NCBI RefSeq assembly: GCF_001261735.1
Contig: NZ_CVRP01000002.1
Coordinates: 22,999-86,998, forward strand
Direction of reading: 5' to 3'
DNA: 64,000 nucleotides
Origin: Dysgonomonas sp. BGC7
GTDB taxonomy: Bacteria; Bacteroidota; Bacteroidia; Bacteroidales; Dysgonomonadaceae
Made by a program: the position numbers and the translations under genes. Position 1 is the stretch's first letter, and each line of letters starts with the position of its first letter. This document shows positions 45,997 to 57,200 of this stretch, one piece after another. The notes below the pieces were generated by a model. That model searched no databases, was not told the origin of the DNA, and saw only the letters and a list, made by a program, of their open reading frames with translations.

Positions 45997-46004
45997 CAAA
46001 GATA
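45997..46004 (-). promoter_or_regulatory. -7 element (TATCTTTG) of the small RNA
   Basis: TATCTTTG on the minus strand fits TAnnTTTG; transcription would begin near 45990. It is not followed by any plausible start codon and gene, supporting a non-coding product. Confidence 0.6.
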
Positions 46005-46097
46005 CAATTTATTTATATATTAGCCCGAGAAATGGATAAATATTTTATCCAAACTATACAAAATCCAATTTTCAAATATACTTGCATTTTGCTTGAG

Positions 46098-47408
46098 CTA
46101 CATATCTTCCAGAGAAAGACCTTTCAGCTCAACTTTATATTTTGACAACTCTTTCTTTATAGAGTCAACCTTTGCCTGAAGAAGATTTAAATCAATTTTC
46201 TTCGGATTACGTTTTACTTCGGCAATAATAGCTGTCTTATCCAAATCATTCAGTGCTATCAGATCAATTTCATTCAATCCTTTATTGTCCCAATAGCTAC
46301 CAATCATAGTAACCCTCTCCTCCTCTACCGTTTTTGCCTGAAAATATTTCTCCAAGATCAATCCGCTGTATTGCTCGTAGTTCTTATCAATATATTCGCG
46401 AAGCAGTTCATACTTTCCCATTTCAATTAACGATTGGTTCGGGAAAATAAACCTAAACCAAAAACGAAGATAATTATCATTCAGACTCCAACGGTTTTTG
46501 CGACTCTCCGGTTTCGAAAACATCGGTTTGTTTCTTATAATAAGAGAATACTCCTTCTCTAGATTTACCAGATAGGCTCCTGTATTTTTTTCGATAATAG
46601 AATCAATTTCACTTTGGGTAGTCTTTCCTGAAGCTATTAACTGCATAATGGAAAAGTATGTGCCATACTCCTTTCCAAACTCAGAGACAAGTAAATCTTT
46701 ACCTTCACCAAGAAAGGGTGAATTCGGGCTTGTGACCATATCCAGCATCTTATCTTTTGTAACCGCTCCAGCTTCCATTAATAAATCCAAATATTTAGGG
46801 ACTCCTCCGGTAAGCATATACAGGCACAGAAGATCCTCTGCCGTGTATTTAGGGTTATAATCATTTAATATCTCTTTGATGACACTTACGGCAAATGGTT
46901 TCAATATCATTTTTGATGTAAGACGGCCAAATAAAGGTTCTTTCCTATTCTCAAAAATCTTCATCATCATTGAATAGATAGAGCCGGAAGCTATAAAATT
47001 GATTTTAGCCTTGTCTTTATACTGATCCCAAAGATTCTGGATATCACTGAATATAGATGAATTTATATTATCAAATTCTTGAAACTCATCAATTATCAGC
47101 GTATAATGTTCTTTTGTGGCAACAATAAGTAATTGCTCAAAAAGGTCTTTAAATTGGGTAATACTTCCGAATATCTGTATACCCAAAACTCTTGTTGCAT
47201 CTTTTTGAAACTGTTCACAAAGAAGTGGCTCACTTTTTCGGGAAACAAATAAATATAAATATTTTTGACCTTTTACAGATTCGAGGAGAAGAGATGTTTT
47301 ACCGATGCGGCGGCGTCCGACCATAACCGTAAAGCACGAACTCTTTAGAGATTGCTCCAACGTACGGGCTAAAACCTCTAACTCCTGTATTCTATTATAA
47401 AATTTCAT
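46098..47408 (-). CDS. AAA ATPase with C-terminal DUF234 nuclease-like domain
   Basis: This 436-residue protein has an ATPase_2-type domain with Walker A GRRRIGKTS (residues 31-39), Walker B TLIIDEFQEF and the sensor IASGSIYSMM. A winged-helix region follows (about 235-305), and the C-terminal DUF234-like domain contains NEIDLIALND and AIIAEVKRN, the D-x-ExK pattern of the PD-(D/E)XK fold. Such proteins are widespread in Bacteroides with no settled role. It is transcribed alone from a -7 match at 47450-47457. Confidence 0.88.
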   Translation of the reverse strand: MKFYNRIQELEVLARTLEQSLKSSCFTVMVGRRRIGKTSLLLESVKGQKYLYLFVSRKSEPLLCEQFQKDATRVLGIQIFGSITQFKDLFEQLLIVATKEHYTLIIDEFQEFDNINSSIFSDIQNLWDQYKDKAKINFIASGSIYSMMMKIFENRKEPLFGRLTSKMILKPFAVSVIKEILNDYNPKYTAEDLLCLYMLTGGVPKYLDLLMEAGAVTKDKMLDMVTSPNSPFLGEGKDLLVSEFGKEYGTYFSIMQLIASGKTTQSEIDSIIEKNTGAYLVNLEKEYSLIIRNKPMFSKPESRKNRWSLNDNYLRFWFRFIFPNQSLIEMGKYELLREYIDKNYEQYSGLILEKYFQAKTVEEERVTMIGSYWDNKGLNEIDLIALNDLDKTAIIAEVKRNPKKIDLNLLQAKVDSIKKELSKYKVELKGLSLEDM

Positions 47409-47449
47409 CCTAAGTCATTATTTAATGGACATTATCTTAATAACCATTA

Positions 47450-47457
47450 CAAAAATA
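47450..47457 (-). promoter_or_regulatory. Probable -7 element of AAA ATPase gene
   Basis: TATTTTTG on the minus strand fits TAnnTTTG, about 42 bases upstream of the start codon at 47408. Confidence 0.45.
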
Positions 47458-47740
47458 AAGCATTTTATCTAATTCCTCACCAATTAATAGCATTATTTTA
47501 ACCACCAGATACAGAATACATAGATATTTAATATATTAATAAAGTAACACAATAGCACAATAGCATCTACATTCATTACTATCTATATCAATCACTTACA
47601 TACAACACGTAAGGTTGGTGAAAGCGAAATATTGGACGGAAAATACTTTCCAGAATCTTTGTTCCAATTGTGAATTCGAGCGCGATTAAGACGAAAAAAA
47701 TCTGTTTTCTTGGATATTAAATCGTTTTAATTTCAGATTA
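47458..47740. other. Intergenic, nothing recognised
   Basis: AT-rich spacer downstream of the macroglobulin operon. No gene, RNA or clear terminator was seen. Confidence 0.45.
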
Positions 47741-50173
47741 TTAGTTTGTAATAAAGGGAGCAATACAATTCGATCTGTATATTTGATAGGCCTTGGTATA
47801 TTCATAGTTTGCCAGATTATCCCTATATTTTTCAGCCAATCGTTTATCATAGTCTTGCGATCGGAAGGAAAAATTCAGATAATGTATATAACGAAGCATA
47901 ACTGTAGCATACGCCTTTTGTTCTTCATTCACAGCTTTCTCCTGTGCTTTCTCATAATACCGTCGAGCCGTTCCAGCTGTCATGTAGTTACGCATCCATT
48001 CAGGGAGACAATCTATTTTAGAATAATCCCGATCATTGCAACTCCAAGAGTAGCGTGTCATCATCCATGAATTTCCCCAATATGTGGTATTAAAATAAGC
48101 ATCTCCCAGCCTATTATAATAATCAGAATTTTTTTCATCTTTTTGGGAGGCTTTTTCCTCTAGTTCTATCAATTCCTTTATAAAATCGGCTTTGTTAAAT
48201 CTATAATCGAATGACCGGTATTTATCTGCTTTTAGACCTTTAGGAACAAAAGGGTCTTCGTTGAGATAACTGTTGAAAGAAAAATTTTCACTTCGCCAGT
48301 AATCCTGAGGCATGGAGGCAAAAGTAGTATATGCTAATTTCAGTTCATTATTTCTGAATGCAATCGTTCCCTTCAATTCTTTATAGGCATTGATTGAGCT
48401 TAGTGACTGACCACATAAGAGTTCCTCGAAAGGAGTTTTGTTCGGCTTTTCCAATAACCTGATAAGCATATCCATATCGGATGTAGTGGCATTTATATCA
48501 AAATATACAGTTGTATAGTAAGAATCACCATTTCTGGAATAAGAAAAATACCAATCGCTTTCTTTATTATTATACCAATCGGCTTTCAAACGGAAGAGAT
48601 TGCCATATACTCTGTTATCCCTTTTCAGATATTCATTTGCTAACGATAAACTAATTGTAAACAGCATCTTATTGTTATCGAAGTTAGGCATTGAAATACG
48701 TTCCAAATCAGAGATGTTTTTCACAAAGTAATCTTTGAATTTATCGGATTCAATATTTTGAGTTTTAATTGCCAACCAAAGACTTTCAACTTTCTTTTGT
48801 AAAAGTATAGACGGATTAGCTTTATCCGAAATCATAGACATATACTTTTGGGCATCCGATCTGTTCTCTTCTAATAAGGATAAATGTGCTAAACTGATTG
48901 CATAAAAATTCTTTATGTCGCTACTTGAACCAGGTAACATATTTAACAAGACAGCTTTCAGCTGACTGATATATTTCATATCAGTTATAAGATTCTCTTG
49001 TTGTAATATGGATTCCTCTTCATCGTTTTTGTATTCTTCGGGGTGCTCCTTCTTGTATTTCTCGAACCATTCGTTGTAATATGCACATCGAAAAGGATCG
49101 CTGTTTGTGATAGAGTATTTATCGTAGAAAAGTGGAGTTATTATCCAATCTTCCAGTTTGTTGATTTCCCTTTGAATTAAGAATGGAATGTATTTATTGT
49201 TTTCGTCTAGTTCAAATGCTTTTTTTATCTGCTCTAGAGACCTTCCCGGATTTTTTAAAGCCATCATAACCAGAGCGATGCTTAATTCCTCCGCTTTAAG
49301 CTCTTTTTCATCGAAATTATCTCTGAATAGCTGCACGCATCTGAATTTCTTCTCATCGCAATTATTAAAGACGTGTATCAGCAAACGATGATACTCTATA
49401 CTATCTGATGGGGTGGCCATAGCTTTAAATAATCCCGCCCATACGCTCATCAGGCTTCTCTGATCTATTTTCCCAAAATATTTTTCATGCGTCTGCACGA
49501 CTTCGAGATATTGATCGAATTGATAATACAAACGGCATGCCTGAAAGGCGTAGCGTTCTTTCAAAAATTGGGAGAGTTTTGAGTTTAACTTAGCGTTGGC
49601 CTTATCTAACAACTCGGATTTAGCTTTTCCCCTTTCATCCCTTCCGTCATCATATCTATTGTAATCCCAATCTTCAAAGTGGCTACTCCTTCCTGCTTCA
49701 TACAGTTCTGCTCTTTTGGCAAATAGCATGTAGTCGAGTAAGTCTTTGTTTTTTTCTTCTACCAGATACTTAATGAATGAATTGTTTTTAAAAACACTGG
49801 TCAACGTATTTTCTTCATATGATAAGATAAATGAAGCCGGATCAGTGTCGTATTGAATAACATATATATCATCTATGGATGGCTTTTTATTGCAGGCTAC
49901 TTGCCATTCGAGGCAATTACGATAACGATCATTCCCGTTAGGATCGCTCACTAAAGGGTTGTCTACGGGTAAGTAATAGAAAGAAGATGTCGTGTAATAA
50001 AATGGCTGCATGCACTTTAACCAAGGCAAAGAGACCCTAAACATCATCGCCCTGTAGTCTGCCTCTGTCTCATAAAATCCACAAGCTTTAGATTGCAACG
50101 AAGGAAGTAGAAAAAGACTACTTGCCAAATAAACTATATATTTCTTTAATTTCTTCTGTGCCATAATTTTCAA
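47741..50173 (-). CDS. Large secreted protein of macroglobulin operon, unknown function
   Basis: I do not recognise a defined family for this 810-residue protein. It has a signal peptide (about 1-31, ending LQSKACG; the cysteine could be a lipid site but the lipobox is poor). The body is mostly helical, TPR/Sel1-like in composition, with several EKAQEKA- and YYNRLGDAYFN-type segments. The N-terminal region has ETEADYRAMMFRV and many aromatic residues. It overlaps the upstream lipoprotein gene by 56 bases (a later ATG at 50164 shortens this only slightly), so the two are translationally coupled. A role as partner or chaperone of the macroglobulin is inferred from the operon. Confidence 0.6.
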   Translation of the reverse strand: MKIMAQKKLKKYIVYLASSLFLLPSLQSKACGFYETEADYRAMMFRVSLPWLKCMQPFYYTTSSFYYLPVDNPLVSDPNGNDRYRNCLEWQVACNKKPSIDDIYVIQYDTDPASFILSYEENTLTSVFKNNSFIKYLVEEKNKDLLDYMLFAKRAELYEAGRSSHFEDWDYNRYDDGRDERGKAKSELLDKANAKLNSKLSQFLKERYAFQACRLYYQFDQYLEVVQTHEKYFGKIDQRSLMSVWAGLFKAMATPSDSIEYHRLLIHVFNNCDEKKFRCVQLFRDNFDEKELKAEELSIALVMMALKNPGRSLEQIKKAFELDENNKYIPFLIQREINKLEDWIITPLFYDKYSITNSDPFRCAYYNEWFEKYKKEHPEEYKNDEEESILQQENLITDMKYISQLKAVLLNMLPGSSSDIKNFYAISLAHLSLLEENRSDAQKYMSMISDKANPSILLQKKVESLWLAIKTQNIESDKFKDYFVKNISDLERISMPNFDNNKMLFTISLSLANEYLKRDNRVYGNLFRLKADWYNNKESDWYFSYSRNGDSYYTTVYFDINATTSDMDMLIRLLEKPNKTPFEELLCGQSLSSINAYKELKGTIAFRNNELKLAYTTFASMPQDYWRSENFSFNSYLNEDPFVPKGLKADKYRSFDYRFNKADFIKELIELEEKASQKDEKNSDYYNRLGDAYFNTTYWGNSWMMTRYSWSCNDRDYSKIDCLPEWMRNYMTAGTARRYYEKAQEKAVNEEQKAYATVMLRYIHYLNFSFRSQDYDKRLAEKYRDNLANYEYTKAYQIYRSNCIAPFITN

Positions 50174-51242
50174 TATATGATTTATTCCAAGAAAAAAATG
50201 TTATCCGCGAATACTTGTCCATAGGTATTTCCTTTTTGATATATTGTGCCATATCATTGAGTTCTTTTTTTGATATACTTTCAACTCTTATGATATCTCC
50301 TTTCCTCATAAAATAATTCCCGATAACTTTATCTGTCAACGATCTATATCGCCCATTCTCTAAACTTTCATACTCAATAAAATTATCTTTATAATCTTTA
50401 TCTGTGGCATTGCCTATCAAGCCAACAAATTGCTCGTTCCGAAACAAGACAGCCCAACTAAAAATGGGTAATGCAACATCTAATATTAGTGGATACTTAT
50501 CGCCTGAAATATATTTCTTCAACTCATCGAGCGAGGCTATCGAATTTTTCACATTAAAATTGTTGGCTGTTTGCATATTATAGCACATTAGTAAACAACG
50601 ATCGACAGGAGGAACACCTGCAGTTTTAGTCTGTTTATATTGCCACAAACGCAGTGTTACTGTGATATTTTTACTGCTGCAATCTTTTTTGATCCGATTC
50701 AGAAAATAGAAAAACTTATCTTTTGTCCCTGCTGTCCAATCGCAGTCAATAAGAATGTCCTTATATCTGTTTTTATATTCGCCAATTACAATATTTCTGA
50801 GGGAGTCCTGATTCAAATGTCTATCCTGATACTCCCGTCCATAGAAAGCGCTTGCTCCAAAACTAGTTGTAATATCGTCTATCCGGCGCTTTATTTTTGC
50901 ACTAAGTGAGTCTAATACCTGTTCGCTACTTTTTTCAAAAACTTTATTGGTTAGGAATACCGAAGGGGTAAAATTAAATGGTAATGAATCATTGCTCCAG
51001 ATAGAGGCTATTGGTTTGGGTTCTCCCGAGAGATCATCCCAATCTACGTCGAAATAGCGTACATACAGGTGGTTTGCCTCCAATTTATTCCAAAGGGCAG
51101 AATCAGAGACATAGCTCGTGTTCCAATAGCAAAAAGACCGTTGTTCATTGCCTGAATAATTATTTCCCTTCTTTTCACATGACATACCCGCAAGTAAAAA
51201 AAGGAATATAAAAGCTGCTTGGATAATTATTTTGATGTTCAT
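50118..51242 (-). CDS. Lipoprotein of macroglobulin operon, possibly TIM-barrel
   Basis: This 374-residue lipoprotein has a lipobox cysteine at residue 22 (AGMSC) followed by EKKGNN. The body reads as alternating strands and helices: NHLYVRYFDVDWDD, KDILIDCDWTAGTKDKFFYF, NITVTLRLWQYKQTKT and LILDVALPIFSWAVL. That pattern, with IDCDW in the middle, looks like a DUF3142- or GH-like barrel, but no catalytic set is clear. It lies between the macroglobulin (16-base gap) and the 810-residue protein (overlap), so it is part of one operon. Function unknown. Confidence 0.6.
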   Translation of the reverse strand: MNIKIIIQAAFIFLFLLAGMSCEKKGNNYSGNEQRSFCYWNTSYVSDSALWNKLEANHLYVRYFDVDWDDLSGEPKPIASIWSNDSLPFNFTPSVFLTNKVFEKSSEQVLDSLSAKIKRRIDDITTSFGASAFYGREYQDRHLNQDSLRNIVIGEYKNRYKDILIDCDWTAGTKDKFFYFLNRIKKDCSSKNITVTLRLWQYKQTKTAGVPPVDRCLLMCYNMQTANNFNVKNSIASLDELKKYISGDKYPLILDVALPIFSWAVLFRNEQFVGLIGNATDKDYKDNFIEYESLENGRYRSLTDKVIGNYFMRKGDIIRVESISKKELNDMAQYIKKEIPMDKYSRITFFSWNKSYIENYGTEEIKEIYSLFGK

Positions 51243-51257
51243 AAAGTGAAAATCTTA

Positions 51258-54200
51258 TTATTTTATCAAAGTTGTTTTAATCTCTTCATTTCCATAGAAA
51301 ACAGGAAAGTACATCAACTCTGCTTTTGCAGGATTGAGTGTATAACGACCGGTATATCTTGGCAACAATTCAACGTCAAATACATGTTGCCCTTTCGATA
51401 ATTTGTTACAGAAAATTACTACTTTTTCTCTATAGTGTTCCCTGTGCGCCTCTTTCCAATAATTACTCCTAGTCTTTGACTCGTAAGAACAGCCTGCCGG
51501 AATAGGAATCTCAACTTGTATATATTCAGCATCTCCTGAGAGGTTAAGTGTTGCCCGTAATATCGTGGTTTTACCCTCTTTTAAATCAGCTACGCTGTCA
51601 TTATCTATCTTGAACGTTGTCGATATTTCAAACCCTTTCGATTTTTCCTTTATCGGATTTTTATTCCACTCCCTTTGATAGGCTGTTACAAATAAAGGCA
51701 TAGTCCCCGTTTTGCTTATTTGAATTTTTTCTTTTGAATCGAATTTAGCTGTATACGGAAATTCTGAAATTTTGGTTCCATTCATATTCATCACGACATT
51801 GGTATAACTATCTGCTCGCTTTAGCATATCAGGCATTATTGTTTGTATAATATGTGATGATTCATAAATATTATTCCATGTATTATTTTGTCTTTGTTCA
51901 AAGAAGTAGTTTCGAATACTTTCCAATTCTTTTTCGTGTCCTCCCAGATTTTTCAATATTTGATATGCCAACAGAGTGTTTTCTGTATTTGTTTCATCCG
52001 GGCTATAAAAGTATCGCAGTTGAGATTTTCCTTTTTTCTTTTCACCCCAATAGAGAGAGCCAAGAATCGTTTTATCGGAATAATGCATTAATGAATCTAT
52101 TCTTATCGAATCTTGAAGTCCGATAGAAGACATCACCAGCATTGTTTTTAAGTTGTCCCTAGCTGTTGAATTCTCCAACTGGGAATCCACTTGATATAGA
52201 TATGTCTTATAATCAACAGCAGCATTCAACCTCTTTAAGAAAATAAGTCTGTCAAGCAATTCACCTTTAGCATATGGCAGTTTTTTATCCACAGTTAAAG
52301 GAAGACTAGATAAACTGTTCTTTAATTCTTGTTCAAAAGCTAATGCCAGCGTATGTTTATCTAGTTCTGTTTTGTATCCCGCTTCATCTGCATCAAGTAG
52401 TGCATTTATGATGTGTTTCGATATCCACATCACAGATTCACTTTTATTCCACCAACCCCAGAGCCCTTCGTTGTTTTTATTTTTGTTCAGGTCTCTGATA
52501 AGACCATTAATTTTCTTGTCTTCTTTAAATTCTTTTCCCTGTATTCTACAGATATACTTCTTTGCCAATAGTGCTTTAATTTTGGATGCTATCTGTTCAT
52601 TACACATGTATGGATATTGGTCAATACTCTCTATTTCACGCAAGAAAAGATTTAAACTTGAGGCTTCAGCATAAAGGGTAACTTCTCCAAGTTCAGGATC
52701 CGTCTTTAATGTATAAGCTGACGAATCATTGATTACTTTAAAATCCCCATAGGTTTGTAGCAAACCTTGCTCAAAAATAGGGAATGAGCGCTCTTCTCCA
52801 TCAAAATAGCCATTCTCCATTTGCAAAGAATAAGCCAGTGTGAGACTATCCTCATTAATTGCATGCACGGGTATATAGTCTACATGAGAATTACCTATTC
52901 TTATTTTTCCAGCTTGCTTGTTATTATCTATATCAATAGTTCGAGTTAATGTTAAACTGTCACCAAAATGATTAGCTACTTTGCCTATGGCATTCAGGCT
53001 ATCTCCCCTGATAGCGAATCGAGGTGTCGATAGACGTGCAGATAAAGCCTTGAACGCTTTGACACTCATTTGTTTCGTATCTGACTGATTCTTTCCTCCC
53101 AAAGCAACGAAATAGACATTCCAGTTGGTTATATCATCGGGATAAGTTACTTCGAAATTTACTTCTCCTTTTTCATCGGTTTTGAGTTTTGGTTGCCAGA
53201 ATGCATCGTCATGGAAATTCCGTCTAATAGTATTACCCGGCTCTTCATTAGGGATATTCTCAGATTCTGCAATTTTAGAAGAAGATAATGCACTGGTCTC
53301 AATCATAATTACGCCATTAGCACCACGTGCACCATAAATAGAAGTTGCTGCAGCGTCTTTCAAAACATTTAGCGATAAGATTGATGATGCATCAATATCT
53401 TCGAGAGTACCATCAAAAGGAAGTCCATTTATAATTATTAAAGGGTTTGCTTTAGCATCCGTACTAGATGCTCCTCTAATCATTAAACCTGCCACTCTGC
53501 CTTGTAAAACTTGATTGTCAAAATAGCCATCTAAAGGATTGATAGTAACAACAGACCCTGTAAGGCTTGACTTTTTCTGTACACCATAACCAATAACTAC
53601 CACTTCATCCAATCGCTGTTCATCTGCTTGTATGGTAATATTATAATCATGACCTGTTGACACATTGACTTCTTTGGTCTTATATCCTATATACATCACC
53701 TCTAAAGTAGCATTTCCATCTAGATCTACTTCAAACCGTCCGTCAAAATCAGTGATAACTCCTTTGTTTGTATTTTTAATCTTTACAGTGGCCCCGATAA
53801 CAACATCTTCATTATCCCTCACTATACCGGTCACAATCCGTTTATTTTCATTTTCCTTACTAAATTTACCCGTATCAAATATGGGAGACAAAGAGAGAGT
53901 ATCTCTTATTGGTTTTGAAATATATGGATTTTCTACAGAGTGAATCTTAATACCTTTGTTGAACAAGTTATATGCAACTCTCGATATTTCAGAATCTTTT
54001 TTATAATCGGCAATAGAATCCAGCTTTAAGTAGTTCTTCCCTCCTTTGTGTAACTGTATAGAATAGCTGTATGACGTCGAATCTTTAAAAATGAGATGAA
54101 GAGTTAGTTCCTCTGTTGGTAGGTTATTAAAATCTCTGGTTCCTCCATAATAAAGTTGAAAATCCTTCCGGTCCTCTTCTTTTTTTGGCTCGATTAAAAT

Positions 54201-57200
54201 GAGTGCAGGGGTTATTGACATCCCCGTTGTGTCTTTTCCCGTGATCAACTCCAGTTTGTAATCAATACCTCTAAAACTTTTATTATATTGCCTGATATTG
54301 ACAAATCCTCTTGTAGAGCACATAGCATCTATAATCTTAGTCTTTATCTGATTCTCTATATCTTCTTTTGTTTGTGGCTGTTGTTTAAAGCTCAACGCGG
54401 GTTTAAATGCTGATATACTTCTGTTTACTACCGATTTATCCCATTGTTTTATTTTCTGATAATTCGGATATAAGGTATAATGATTTCCTCCTTCAATTTC
54501 AACATTAGCTAAAAGCCTGTTTCCCGCATAAACTGAAGCTATATTTGAGAGTCCTCCCAGAATATTTCTCTTAGGAAAGGGCCCTGCCAGAATAGGAGTT
54601 TTAACTTGTATATTTAAAGTTCGGTCATAAGTACTTCTGTTTGTATAATTTAAATAATAGAGCGTATTCCCTGTATTAATATAACCCGGAATCTCAATTC
54701 TTTGGCGAACATTGGGCAATTCTGTTTCTCCGAAGTTATTATCTATGGTTATTAAATGAGAGCTAAGCTCTGAAACCTCTTTATCCGATAAATATCCTTG
54801 TTCTTTCTTATCCAATAATCTGGAAGTTAAGACGAAAGGTACTTGCATAGAATCCTCATACGGAATCTTTGTATATGGTTTCCCGGCATTGAAGGACAGA
54901 ATGTTTTTCTTGCCTTCTTCGATATAAAAATTCAAGACCAATATCTCCCTGTTATGAGTCCGAAAACGCAAACTGTGTTTTCCCGGATCAATTTCAAAAG
55001 TATAAATATCCTGATGTTGGGATTGATTCGTATAATAAAGCCTTTCGTCTATCCATAACATATGCACTCCTTGTACTTCTCCGTCAATAACGACAAAAGG
55101 GGATATCTGTGTCTTCCCGTTGGAAGATTGTTCCTTATATACATAATATGTTTCCGGATATAAAAATTTATAGTATTCGACCGTATCCAGAGCTATTGCA
55201 CCAGCCCATTTTTTCCATGTCAGACTTGATTTACTATTATAATAAGAATCATCATCCATTTCATAACGGGTATTATAAAACTGCTTGGCATAACGAGCCT
55301 TGCCTCTAATAGGAATATTAGGCATTGAATAGTTCTTAAACTTGGATGTAAAAGAATAGGCTGTAATATCTGCGTCTTTTACAGGTTTTCCTTTTTTGTC
55401 TGTTACCGAGATCTGAACATTTGTTGTTTGTCCCGGATATACAGTTGTAGGAGTCGTCACATCCAGAGTCATATTTTTCTTGGCAAAAGGTAATAAGCCT
55501 TCTATTGACTGACTTTTTCCTCCAAACAAATAAGAAAGCTGCATACTATAACCATCCTCTCCGGTATCTTTGATTGAGTAGTTTAACTGTGTTGTATAAC
55601 CCCTGCCAATTTCTTTTTTCATTTTACGGATAGTATACCAAAAAGGAATTTTTGCAGGATTATCGACTTTTAGATAAATAGAATCATTGCTTCTATAAAA
55701 TTTATACCCAAGCTGATGTCCTTCTGCGATATCATCAGAAAAATAATAGTCTTTTGTATTCTTGGTTGCGACGGCTACATCACCTGCATTCCAAGGAATC
55801 GCTAATGTGTGTGGCAACATAACAGAATCATTATATAGACACTCATCGTTCTCCCCACTGATTATAATTTTTGCCAATGCTTGTTGAGATTTTCCCAGAT
55901 AAAGTTCTTTAATAGAGAGCATACCTTGATCTAATGAAAAATCTAACGTATACTTTTTATTTAATTTCTCCAGCGATAATGTTTCCACATGTTTTTCATT
56001 ATCTGCACTGAAATAAGTACATTTCACTTTGAACTTTAAATCTACATTCGGAGGAAAAACAGAATCAGGAATAATCAATCCTTTTTCGGATAATCCGAAT
56101 AAGCCAACAGTGTGATTCCACAGTGTATCCGGGATAAAAACCGGTTCCATCATTTTTATTTTGTTCAAATCGAAACCATCCGGAGTTACCAGAACTTCAA
56201 TTTTCCCATCGTAAACAGCCATATCGTTTTCATCTGTCACCTTCATCGCCAAATTGATAGAATCTCCCATCGCAAATTCTTTCTTATCCGATTTTAACGA
56301 AAAGTTTATGCCCTTAAGTTCATAATCTTCATATCTGAAATAATCTCTCACGGCATTTGCATTTTTATCATCAGTAATCAGTGATATGGAGTATCCTTTG
56401 TCTAACATTAAATCCAATTCATCGGTCAGCTTAAATTCATAGCTGTACATACCTGGTTGATAGGGATCTAGTTTGGTTAGGATTGTATCAATATTGAATG
56501 AGTTATGACTACCGAGTAATCGAATACCGACAGGCTTATCATATCTTTTTCCGTTATATTCTGATAGGTATCCCTTTAATTTCACGGTTTCGCCCGGTTT
56601 GTACTTGGGCTTATTAAACACAATAAAACCGGTATATTTCTGTTTTGAAGGTCGTTCAGATGGATTAAAGATGTACTTTATTCCATTTTTTAGTCCGCCC
56701 CATCTCCATTTCATTTTCGACCAAGTTGATTCAAAAAAATTATAGTTATCATGGTATTGGCCTTCCTCTATTTTCAGGTAATGGAAAACTCCATTATGAG
56801 CTATTTCGATTATATCTTCATCTTTTGCTTTATTGGTGCTATATGTTTGCGTGTTTCTATCATACTTTAACTTTGATGAACCTTTTCTCACTTCAGCATC
56901 ATTTATTATGTTGCCCAAGGAGTCGTATAAACACACGACAAATTTTTCTGAAGGCACTATTTTGGCATAAAGGTTATCTACTGTATACTCTGTATAATTT
57001 AACTGGTTATCTATCACTTTTACTAGTACATAGTTCCCTTTTGGTAAAGTGGGAATATCTTCACCTGCATTATATTTCGACACAAAAGTCTTTAGCATAT
57101 CTTCATCAAAGCCTTCTTCTTTAAGATGTATTTTTCGTAAATCATCTTTACTTATTTTATAAATATGTACTTCAGATGAAGAGCGTGGGCTATCTGACAA

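Noticed and set aside
52372..52674. 100-codon plus-strand frame over the thioester region
   Set aside because: Shadow of the macroglobulin gene, which has an intact CxEQ motif in the other strand.
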